A DNA stretch of 64,000 nt from Branchiostoma belcheri (lineage: Eukaryota > Chordata > Leptocardii > Amphioxiformes > Branchiostomatidae), in assembly GCF_001625305.1 (NCBI RefSeq), contig NW_017802602.1:1907927-1971926 (forward strand), written 5' to 3'. Positions 54,263 through 64,000 of this stretch are shown here, in pieces (position 1 is the stretch's first letter; every line of letters begins with the position of its first letter). The position numbers and the translations under genes were made by a program. The notes under the pieces are model-generated. The model had not been told where the DNA came from. It was given only the letters and a program-made list of their open reading frames with translations, and did no database searches.

Positions 54263-55730
54263 CGACATCGTAGAGTGGAGCTCGTTACCACCAAGTACAG
54301 TTGAAGCATCATCACTAGATCTATAGAGAGCTTTAAACAACTCCTGCAGTTATATGTGCAAAGGCAGGGTGTAACAGGTCGTACAGCTAGCACCCCTGTA
54401 TAATTAGTACACTATTACATCTTTAACGTGCCTGAGGTGTGCTCTCACCACACCCACTAAACTGGTGAAGTAAACAAAACTTAGCCCAAAAGTCTCAAAA
54501 CTGGACCAAAATTTGTAGAGAAAAAAAAGAATTTCAAAGATATTAACTAGGGACTACAGTCGTTCCCATTTTTGGCCTATCACTGCGCGAAGCAGTTTCA
54601 ATTGCCTTCAAGTTGTGATTATGTTGTACGTCATTGGCGTAGTGTAGTAATTGTATTGTATGATATTGTATTTATTGTACATGCATGTGAATTCGAGGAA
54701 GACTCAAAGTCTCGACGCAATAGTGACGCCATACATCCTAACTAATTTCCTGGCTTCGAAGAGAGAGAGACAAAAGTCAACAGCCTGCTCAAAAACAGCA
54801 TCAGGATGTTTCGTACGGAAGGAGTCACACGTACGTGCTCATTAGAACAGGGTCGAGGTCTTGGAGTGTTTCTCACAAGAAGAAGTGTTTGTCACAAAAC
54901 TCTAGAGTGTTTGCCACAAGGTTGTGACTCACAGTGACATCAGTGGCAAGCGCTTTCAAAAACATAGCAGTAGTTTGTTAGGCTAGACCATCGGATAATG
55001 TTCACCTTCACCTTCATGGCAAATGTTACCTTTCTGATTATTTGTGTCTGAGAGGTTCTTATTGCAGTAGCTGCTGGCAAATGTCAAGTCGCTTTTAAGA
55101 AAACTGTTTATCTGCCGGCATGAGCCTACAGTTGTATCAAGTACAGTCAGGTGGCAGAAAACGTTTCTCAAGATGTGGCTCCTAGTACTTTTTGTTAGTT
55201 CCTTTTTAAGGCATCAAATACAATTTCAAGCCGACAAAACTTGCTTTGCAAAGCCTATTTTTTGGTTATTATTTTAATGTAGTAAGTTGAATTAACCCTA
55301 TCCCATACCTTTCTGATATTTGTGAGACAACTATGCGATATCGCTGACGGAAACGGTTGCTTGTTTCGTATCATACATGTAGCTTGGTTCCAGCAATTTT
55401 TGAGCGGTACACTAAAAAAATAAAAGGACTCCTCCTGTAGCTTGTTTTGGGGCTATTTTAAATTCCTCAAGTATGAAATGATGACGGAAATGTGCTAAGG
55501 AATGTAGATAATTCAGATTTTTTTTCGTTTTGCCGCTCAGAGATTGCATTGGATTCTTAGCTTGTTTGCTGGCAAGACCCCACAGCCGTACCAAGCATAT
55601 ACCCTAGCCTAGTCAGGTGTCAAGACACGTTTTCTCAAGACGAAGTGGTATTTATATATCACTTATTACGACTGAGGGCTAGCTCTCTTAAGGCACGCAA
55701 ATCCCTCTCGCCCACGGCAGGATTTCCTAA

Positions 55731-56141
55731 GGCAACGCCGACTTAATTTTATGGATGACATCCTCTGAAGACACCCAAACTAGTGCGCGCGGGCGAATAA
55801 AAAAAATTCCAGCCAAAAATAAAAATGCTACTAAACCATGGCCACAGGAATACAAAGCTGGTATTGTGAATTTGCGGCAGTACGTAGCGATGTATATGAC
55901 AAGCCGGCACATGCTGGCTTTATGCGGAATTTTTGAGTCGGCACTGTACGTATGTACTGAGTTCTTGAGTCGTGGTGCGTCGGTAGCCTGGGTGCCTGGC
56001 TCAGTATATCGCTAACTATCATGGACTACCCAGGCTTAGAGCCAGGCCAGAGCCTTGGTGGATATGATCTTTTTTTTTGAGAACAGGCAAAAATCAATGC
56101 GCGCGCGGATGTCATCCATAAAATTAAGGCGGTATGGCCTA
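55731..56141. mobile_element. GGCCACACC MITE, third main-subfamily copy
   Basis: CCGACTTAATTTTATGGATG, CGCGCGGGCGAATAAAAAAA, and right end GATGTCATCCATAAAATTAA then GGCGGTATGGCCTA. The interior is as at 39489 and 43884. Confidence 0.8.
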
Positions 56142-56394
56142 AGCTGCGGCCGTCAGAACATCTTCTATCCTTCCAGGAATCACAGCGGGAGACTGGATAC
56201 TTCTGCTTGATTTGAATGCAATGTTTGCCCCGAGGATAAGACACGTTCAATATAACGTCTTTACAAGGATCAAACCTACGCCACGGTGTGTCGCGACGCG
56301 TACAAAATTTGCAATTTTGAGTTTTAACAATGTTCGTAAAGGTGAAGGGCGAAGAGAGTCTAGTATATAGTAGAGCAGATTTATTCCTTTGACG

Positions 56395-56560
56395 TTTGAC
56401 TTTATTGGGATCCACACTTAGCTTACAAAATTGTATTGTAGCTATTCTTCCTGTGGTCCTTCAAGATAGGCATGACACACATTTATAAAACATAAATACA
56501 TTGGCAACAATTACAACATATTAACACAGCTTAAAATAAGACTACATACATCATCAACAC
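56395..56560 (-). mobile_element. probable LINE 3' tail, reversed
   Basis: Minus-strand end CCCAATAAAGTCAAACG after a C/T-poor region. No coding part remains. Confidence 0.35.
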
Positions 56561-56569
56561 TTCATTTCA

Positions 56570-57190
56570 TTCCTCAAGCTAACCGACATCTCGCACACGC
56601 AGCCCTCGTCCCTCAGTAAGACATTTAGAACTTTTATTCAGCCTGTCACACGGCCGTTGCTCTCCCCAAACTTGAAACCTCCATTTAACCAACTCCCTGC
56701 TGCCTAACCTCACAAACAAATGAAAATTTGTTGCAAAATGGCTACCATGTTAAATAGCATGCTGTTCAAAGGTTAACGTTTTTTTTCCGAGGGACGTGGC
56801 TAGTCGAAGCATCAGTTTCAGTTTCAGTGTGAAAGGGTTTCAGGAGCCACTCATTTTGACTTTTAAATCAAATAACAGTATATTCTCTGTACAGCAGTAT
56901 ATAGTAGAGGGGATTCATTCCTCAGCTAACCGACATCTTGCACATCAGTCGTCCCTCAGTAAGACATCTAAAGCCGCATATAGTTCCTGTTTAGAACTTT
57001 TATTCAGCCTGTCACACGACCGGTTTCGCCTGTGTGGCTTTTTCAAGCTAAATGACACAAGCACGAGGTTCTCACTTTTATACCTAGGCTGAATTAAAGC
57101 TCTAAATGGGAACTATGCGGCTCCAGATATCTTACTGAGGGACGACTGCGTGTGTGAGATGTCGGTTAGCTTGAGGAATGAATCCCCTCT
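56570..57190. mobile_element. inverted-repeat element GGGGATTCATTCCTC plus partial copy
   Basis: A full element at 56918-57184 has arms GGGGATTCATTCCTC, AGCTAACCGACATCT and GTCGTCCCTCAGTAAGA, inverted at the right end. A partial left copy is at 56574-56660 (CATTCCTCAAGCTAACCGAC). Middle: GTGTGGCTTTTTCAAGC. Confidence 0.75.
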
Positions 57191-58085
57191 CAAACAATAT
57201 ATTCAGCGTGAGTCTACCAGTTTGCAAATTTCCGCTACTGCTTTCCCCCTATTGCCGTTGGAGCCCTCTTCACACACTAAAACTGTTCAAGATTCCGTAC
57301 GTGACCAGTCGTGCTTACGTTCTTCAAATGTTTGTCAGAAGGAAGAATACATTCTTGTAGGCTGAGGAAAGTAAACGCCATGTTTCCTGTCACCCGACCT
57401 ACCCTAGCACCTGACCTAGCGTTTGTTTAGCTTGGAGGCCAACGAGAGCCAAAAAATCTTCGCTCTGACAGAGTGGTGCATACCGTGTACACTGGACCGA
57501 ATCAGAACCAGACCTAATAACGTTTCGATTCAATTCCAAATATCTGCGCATTTCAGAGTTATACTAACTGTATTGGATGGATCACTTTGGCTAAAAGGTA
57601 AAGAAAAAGAAAGTGAATGCCTACCTACCGCCCATATATTTTTCATGATTATTATCAGGAAACAACATTAATTTTCCTAGGCCCTACATGTGTGATAAGA
57701 TCTAGCTTTGTAAGCGTTTTTTTTAATCCCGAATAGGGCTAATGGTGGTTTGAACAATGTGCTGCTAGAAGCCCGGACTGTATCGCTAGTTATCACACGA
57801 ACTACCGTAAAGAGCGTCATTGCAGCCGGGTATGACATGAAAGGTTCTTACAACGTGATCTCATTATTCCGTATCCAGATCAGCGTGTTCCGACTGTGCC
57901 GGAGATGAAAGGGCTCTGAGCTGGGCGAAAGATTATCACTCAAAGGTCGATGACCTTTTGGTCAGTGGCCTCTCGTAGTCACAGGCCGTAGACTTGATTT
58001 CATTTGATTTATGTCCACATACGTAAGAAAGCTTTACGCACTCGTGTTCTCACGCAAGAATTCATCTCTAGATATTCATCATCAT
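57190..58085. other. intergenic, nothing recognised
   Basis: Open frames of 60-82 codons overlap here, none with recognisable motifs, signal peptides or splice sites. Confidence 0.3.
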
Positions 58086-58467
58086 TAGGCCATATTGATT
58101 TGATTATATGGATGACATCCGCGAGCGCATGAATTTTCGGCCGTTTCCAAAAAAAAAAGTTTTCAACCATACTGTAAATCGTACAAAACAGTTGCAAAAT
58201 GAGCAAAAATATACCATAAGTTACAAAAAAATTAATAAAAACTATACCAATGTCGTAGAATGCCAAAACCAAACGATAAAAGACGAAATTGTAAAGAAAT
58301 GAACTTGAAGACTAGATTATGTGCCATTTGCTCAACCCTCATGACCACGTAGATTTCATAATGAAAGAGTTTTTTTTTTTTGCAAAACTTTTTTTTATTC
58401 GCACGCGCGCATCAGTTTGGGGGCTCCCGGAGGATGTCATCCATGTAATCAAATCAACATGACCTCA
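58086..58467. mobile_element. GGCCATATTGATTTGATT MITE
   Basis: The ends TTAGGCCATATTGATTTGAT and ATCAAATCAACATGACCT, each followed inward by GGATGACATCC or its inverse. A fragment of the same subfamily lies in kelch-like intron 6 (25386). Confidence 0.8.
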
Positions 58468-58949
58468 TCATGCCTCCGGATTAACGTGTGATAAGATAAA
58501 CCATATATCATTAGCTCCATATTTTGGTACATCTACAACTGCCTCAAGAAGAGAGAAGTTGAACCTGTAAATAGTAGTTCACATTAGTATGTATAGTTTA
58601 AATAAGATGTTACTGTAATTTTCCTGTTTATTCATGACCTTTGCATAGCTTGTAAGAGCGTAAACGTACAATGAAGGTCTTTCATTCATATTGATAAAGT
58701 CGCTCCATGATCCAGTACCCTCATGGCGGACACTAGAGCAGTCCCTGCGAGACCAGCGTCTCTCTCTACCATTGGCAAAAGTTAGTGTAAGTGTTAGTGT
58801 TAGTTAAGTGTAGTATGTGGTCTTCCTACTCTACGTCTCTTACTGTTAACAGGTAGCACGCTGTTGGCTTCATGTAGCGCCGGAGTCAACTGGCTCCTGT
58901 CTGGCGAGCTCCAGCACCACTCTGACAGTTTGAGTCGGGTCAAAAATGC

Positions 58950-60490
58950 AAGCTTAGCCTCAGGTGTCTCTCTACCGCACTGATGGTGCTAAGAGATTCA
59001 GAAAAACTAACACCAGATGTTCCATGAAAAGGTTATGATTTGTTATTAGTCTCTCGGTTGGGTGGATATTGGCCAAACATTGCACAGGTCATTGACTTGT
59101 TTTTGAGTCTCGGCGTGGAAGAAAGTCGTACGCAAGAACAAAAATACCATATGGAGAGTTTCGTGGCATCTTGGGGCTTGTTTCTGAGATGTGTTAAACG
59201 TATTAGGACTGGTGCTAAGAAATAAAGAAATCTAACGCCAGGTGTTCTGTAAAAAGATAATTATTTGTCACTAGCCTCTCGGTTGGGTGGATATTGGCCG
59301 GGGAGCCGTAAACATTGCCCAGGTCGTTGACTTGTTTTTGAGGAAAAATGCCACATGGAGAGTTTCGTGGCATCTTAGGGCTTGTTTCTGATATGTGTTA
59401 ACGTTATGTTTACGCTCCTGGTCATAATCAATGTAGGATTACCCGTTGATATGTTACATCAAAGTAATGTGTTGGGGTTGGTGTCGTGCCGTGAAACTCC
59501 TCAGGAGACGTGTTTTCATGTGCCAGTCTTTCTTTCATGTCAAGACATGAAAGACAAGTCAATGCCCTGTGCAACGTTTAGGACGTTAACACACCCAATG
59601 TGATATCGGAGTATCAAACCTGGACATATTCTGAATAAAGCACGGCTTCCAGCCAATATTTCACTCTTTTTACGTGTTTTCATTGCCAGTCTTCCTTCAT
59701 GTCAAGACTTCAAAAACAAGTCAATGGCCTGAGCAACGTCTAGGACGTTAAAACGTTCAATGTAATATCAGAGTATCAAAACTGTGCATATTCTGAATAC
59801 GGACCCCCCTCCCATTAGGACATTTGCGTCAGCACTGCTTCCAGCCAATATTTCACACTGATGACGTGTTTTCAGCGCCAGTCTTCCTTCATGTCAAGAC
59901 CTGAAACACAAGTCAATGCCCTGTGTAATGTTTAGGCCATTAAGACACCCAATGTAATATCAGAGTATCAAAACGTGACATATTCTGAATAAGGCACACC
60001 CTCGCCATCAGGAAATTTGCATCAGTACGGGTTCCAGCCAATATTTCACACTGATGACGTCTTTCATTGCCAGTCTTTCTTTCATGTTATTTCAAGACTT
60101 GACAACAGGTCAATGACCTGTGTAACGTTTAGGGCGTTAAGACACCCAATGTAATATCAGAGTATCAAAACTTGACATATTCTGAATAAGGCACACCCTC
60201 GCCATTAGGAATTTGCATCAGTACGGGTTCCAGTCAATATTTCACAATGATGATGTGTTATCATTGCCAGTCTTCTTTCATGTCAAGACCATATGGCATT
60301 TTTTTCGTCCGCCCGACTTTCTTCCACGTCGAAGCTCAAAAACAAGTCAACGACCTGGTCAATGTTTGGCCAGTATCCACCCAACCGAGAGACTAACAAC
60401 AAATTAAATGATAATCTTTTAACGGGCCATCTGGCGTTGGATTTCTTGATTTCTTCTCACCATCAGCGAGGTGGAAAGGCACCTGTGGTA
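58950..60490. mobile_element. long-TIR element with internal ~194-bp tandem repeats
   Basis: ~150-nt arms: left 58963-59113 (CTCTCGGTTGGGTGGATATT, GGTCATTGACTTGTTTTTGA) and right 60330-60478 in inverse (CAAAAACAAGTCAACGACCT, ATCCACCCAACCGAGAGAC). A second, diverged left arm lies at 59225-59345. Between are five copies of GCCAGTCTTCCTTCATGTCA with 164-194-bp spacing. There is no transposase ORF. Confidence 0.75.
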
Positions 60491-60955
60491 CCCCACATTT
60501 TTTAAAAAAATTCAACCATACCTCCATGATCCAACTCTATACCAAAGAACGCTGATTTGCCCCAGGCACGAATGATTCAGGATACGCATGGACTATCAAG
60601 AACCGTGCCGGATAATGCTGGATACGTACAGTGACCATGCCCCTTGACACATTTGCCGATACATAGATTAACAAGAAATCCGGAATTTCTGACTTCCGTG
60701 CAGTATTTTGGGTTTCAATTCACCTTGTTTGAATAATAATTGTTGTAAAGCGTCCTTTAATAAGGACTTGTACCAAAACTGCATAATGCAGAGTTGGGGG
60801 ATCGCCCTTGCAATCCTAGGCTTCCAGATTTCCCCGCATTGCTTCTGTTGAGATCTAGAAGTTCACCTCATTTCCTGTGTCTGATCTTTTGACTCTGCCA
60901 TTCTGTCTGTCAATCTTCCTCCACTCAACCCACGTCAAATCACTCTGTCTGGACA

Positions 60956-61034
<79 letters not shown>
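60956..61034. repeat. (CA)n microsatellite
   Basis: About 38 CA units with one interruption (ACACAACACAC). Confidence 0.95.
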
Positions 61035-61036
<2 letters not shown>

Positions 61037-61099
61037 CAAACCAATACTTCCGCATTGGCAAGTAACTATATGAGTGAACCAAGAATGATACAAAGATCC

Positions 61100-63150
61100 G
61101 AAATCGAAGGGTCTCATTACAAATCCTCTTTATTTATTTCCGATTACGTAGACAAAATACATATAGGAATTTCTGGATAAAGTATACAATTTATCTCTGC
61201 GAATCTATGATCCGCAAGCAGAATTATCCATAAACACGGTACTGATGGTAATTCTTTATGTTTGTCACCACAATGTACTAAGCATAGAAGTAATGAATCA
61301 TCAAAATCAATCGTCATTTGGCACTGGAGTTTCGGAACTCTGAAATACAACGTTGCAGATGTTAATACAATCCTATTGCAAGCACAATGAATAATAAATG
61401 CAATCACGGTAGCATCTTCGCATCTTCTAAAATCAAAATACACATTTACAACTGAAGTGCAAAGCTATACCTGGTAAAGTCAATCGTTGGAACAATCTAT
61501 ATTAATGATAAGACATGTTTCACAAGTCTCAACCATTCGCCAAAATTGCACAGTTGTTATTCATGGCTTAGTACGATCAGGTCCAGCCTTTTTGGCATGT
61601 ACATATATATTACATTCTGAACCATTTTGGCACTTTACATGTATGTGGTATATAAAATGGTTAACAATCTCATACCGTACCAACCAACTAATATCAGATC
61701 ACAGTTAATGAAGAAATCCATGCATGATTGTAAGCAAGTTTCAATGGCTTCTATTTCTTTCAGCTTCATTACAACAGAAATAATATACTAAAAGTAGTTA
61801 AGGCTAGCTGTCAGTGAAACAGGTGCCTTTTTCATGAGATAGCTTCAGCAGTAAATAACAATTATACAAATACAATAACAAAATAAGTAATTATACAATT
61901 ATCACATTTAAGGGGATAAACATAGACATTGCTGTTTTGTTTTCTTTTTTTTAATTTTTTTTTATTTACCACAAGTTGTCTTTTTTTAAAGTGCAAATGA
62001 ACAATAAACAAATAAACATAGCTTTGACATACGCCTGTTTTTTGGGCATGATTTTTCAAACCGTGACATATCTGGTCGTGTCTTCACACTTCGCAATATC
62101 CACCTCTTCCGGTTGTCAATGAAACTCTGAAAATCACGTCTTGTGATTCTTTTATGTCTTAACCAGTTTCAACCCGGTATAACCTCCCGTCTTCGGGAGG
62201 CAGCAAATCTCTGCTGGCAAGAAGAGATAACTGGTTATATCTGCTAGTACTGACAGACTTGTCAGTTGACACTCCTCTGGCATGACACTGACATTGAAGT
62301 AATATCTACCGCCTACCCGCAAAGCTGGTGTGTCGCACAGAAGAGAGGACTGAATAAAACTGATACTGAAATAGTTGCGTCAACAGCTCATCCCGTGCAT
62401 AAACGTATTAGCAAAGAAAGCTGTCGAATGTGTACAACAGAAAGAGAGAGTGAATGACTAGAATAGAACTTGACTCCGAGTGTAACTTCGATCACACGTA
62501 CTCAACACTCTTTAAACGAAATCATACAATAAAGAACGAATATATATTACAGAAATACAATATTCAGTATCTTTGCCCAACTTTTAAAACGCCCATATCA
62601 ATGTATGTTGACTACCACCACATTCATTTCTTAATCTTACTGAATTAACTGAACAAATACGTTAGTGATAACTTATGACATTAATGATACAATAAATAAC
62701 AGGAAATAGCGTCAAAGTCTACTTACGAGAACCTATGGTTCAGTCAAAGAATAATGCATGCCGTGTGCAATCTATTTCGCAAGTGTGGCAAATCTCAATA
62801 AATAAATAAAACCTAATTCCAACAAAGGTAAAAGAAAGGTATGGTAAACTTTCGATTCACAATTAAACACAATTGAACCAACCAACCAACCAACCAACCA
62901 ACCATAAATTAATAAACTGACCAAACACATCAGATGAGGCTAGGGTATCAGAGAAAAAGTAGCCTGCACTTTCCACTTTCCTTGTATTAACGACCTTTTT
63001 AAGTTTATACAGAAACACACTAGCATTAGAAGTCATCGTCCGGTAAAACCCTTCAGAACCAGTCACCCGTGTGACCCACCCCCTCCGTCTGAACTAATTT
63101 TCAGCATTAACGAGAAGAACGCATCGTGCCAACTGTGCCAGTGAATATCA
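61100..63150 (-). other. repeat-poor AT-rich stretch, possible 3' UTR
   Basis: No MITE, SINE or LINE was recognised between 61100 and 63150, unlike nearly all other intergenic DNA here. On the minus strand AATAAATAAAG occurs at its left end (~61130). This would fit a long 3' UTR of a gene reading in from beyond the window. No coding frame was recognised. Confidence 0.25.
62875..62905. repeat. (AACC)n microsatellite
   Basis: Seven AACC units. Confidence 0.9.
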
Positions 63151-63164
63151 ATCACAGTTTCCTC

Positions 63165-63560
63165 ACGACCTACCCGATAGAACTACAAAACTCAGGAGCA
63201 AACCTATAACTCAAAGCCTTCCAACGGACTGACTGCCTGTGATCTTTAACTTAATCAATTGAAAACGGACGTTGAGTACTTCCATGCTCACGACTACCCG
63301 ATAGAAATACAAAACGTAGAAGGCCAGTAGCAAACCTATAACTCAGAGCCTTCCAGCGGACTGGCTGCTTGCATTTTGCCTGTGATGTTTAACTTAATCA
63401 ATTGGAAAAGGACGTTAAGGTACTTCTATGCTCACGACTACCCGATAGAAATACAAAGCGCAGAAGCAAATCTATAACTCAGACCCTTCCAACGGACTGA
63501 CTTTTTGTATTTGGGCTGTGATGTTTAACTTAATCAATGCACGGTGAGTACTTCCATGTC
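63165..63560. repeat. ~135-bp tandem repeat, three copies
   Basis: CTACCCGATAGAAATACAAA, CTATAACTCAGAGCCTTCCA and TTTAACTTAATCAATTG recur from about 63170, 63290 and 63432. Confidence 0.8.
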
Positions 63561-64000
63561 AATAATGTAAGAGAGGAAAGAGTCACTGAAGAGTAAAGAG
63601 GGGTTACTCTAACCGAGATTGGACGGTCTTTCTTTTACATCTAAATTGATTGGCAGGGAACAACCTAGGAATGCCAAAACAGGTAACACCCTTTGTCGAT
63701 TGGTTTAAAGTAAGGAAAATTCTTGACTTCGTTTTTTAGAGTTCGTCCTCATGTCTGAATACCAGCCAGGGGGTACAAAACAATTTCCTCTTCAGTTTTC
63801 CCCTATTTGATTGAACGAATCATACGAAAATGTCACGGATTTAATCATAAGATCATTCATTTTGAATTTGGCACTCGAGGTTTAAATAATATTAAGCTGA
63901 TGAACATTTCAAATTAAAAAGTCAAAAATTTTCAACTCTTACAGCTGTTTTCACATCCAGATCCCAAAACGTTGTGATAAAAAGAGAGAAAGAGACTGAA

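Noticed and set aside
56156-56340. Cys-containing minus-strand frame (NCKFCTRRDTPWRRFDPCKD)
   Set aside because: No domain recognised, no paired splice sites, and it borders a MITE.
1-64000. LTR retroelements, Polintons or other capsid/envelope-bearing elements
   Set aside because: No paired LTRs, gag/pol, integrase or capsid motifs were recognised in any frame.

Overview
The window looks like metazoan nuclear DNA, most likely from a lancelet (Branchiostoma). It holds intron-rich host genes with consensus GT/AG sites, a vertebrate-like GH29 fucosidase, a BTB-kelch gene and an LRR receptor. These sit in a dense litter of short inverted-repeat elements, tRNA-derived SINEs, LINE tails and Penelope-like fragments. 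The genus is inference; no sequence search was possible.

Layout. (1) 0.2-19.0 kb, minus strand: a complete alpha-L-fucosidase gene (FUCA1 type), whose splice sites and phases fit throughout. It has two interchangeable versions of exon 2 and an 11 kb fifth intron. (2) 9.1-12.8 kb, plus strand: nested in that intron, a small secreted Cys-rich/EF-hand gene with an in-frame TGA. (3) 19-21 kb: divergent promoter region between the fucosidase and the next gene, interrupted by a LINE tail. (4) 21.4-27.4 kb, plus strand: a BTB-BACK-Kelch gene (7 coding exons, 620 aa) with partial extra copies of its first, fourth and last coding exons. (5) 27.4-34.9 kb: repeat-rich intergenic DNA with a ~95-bp satellite and a strong promoter-like cluster (CRE, RFX X-box, TCTCGCGAGA) at 31.97-32.03 kb. 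(6) 34.98-37.68 kb, plus strand: a type I membrane LRR receptor with a 26-residue repeat tail, interrupted by two frame breaks. (7) 37.7-64 kb: no convincing host coding exon. This part is a mosaic of MITEs, SINEs, LINE tails, tandem repeats and microsatellites, ending in a repeat-poor AT-rich stretch (61.1-63.1 kb) that could be the 3' UTR of a minus-strand gene lying beyond the window.

Themes. Exons of the host genes are repeatedly copied nearby, and one copy pair (fucosidase 2A/2B) looks functional: both are intact, share phase, cannot be spliced together in frame, and differ at a conserved active-site His. Six copies of a hammerhead-ribozyme-like motif occur, several next to Penelope-like element termini. 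No LTR retroelement, Polinton or other capsid-bearing element was recognised.
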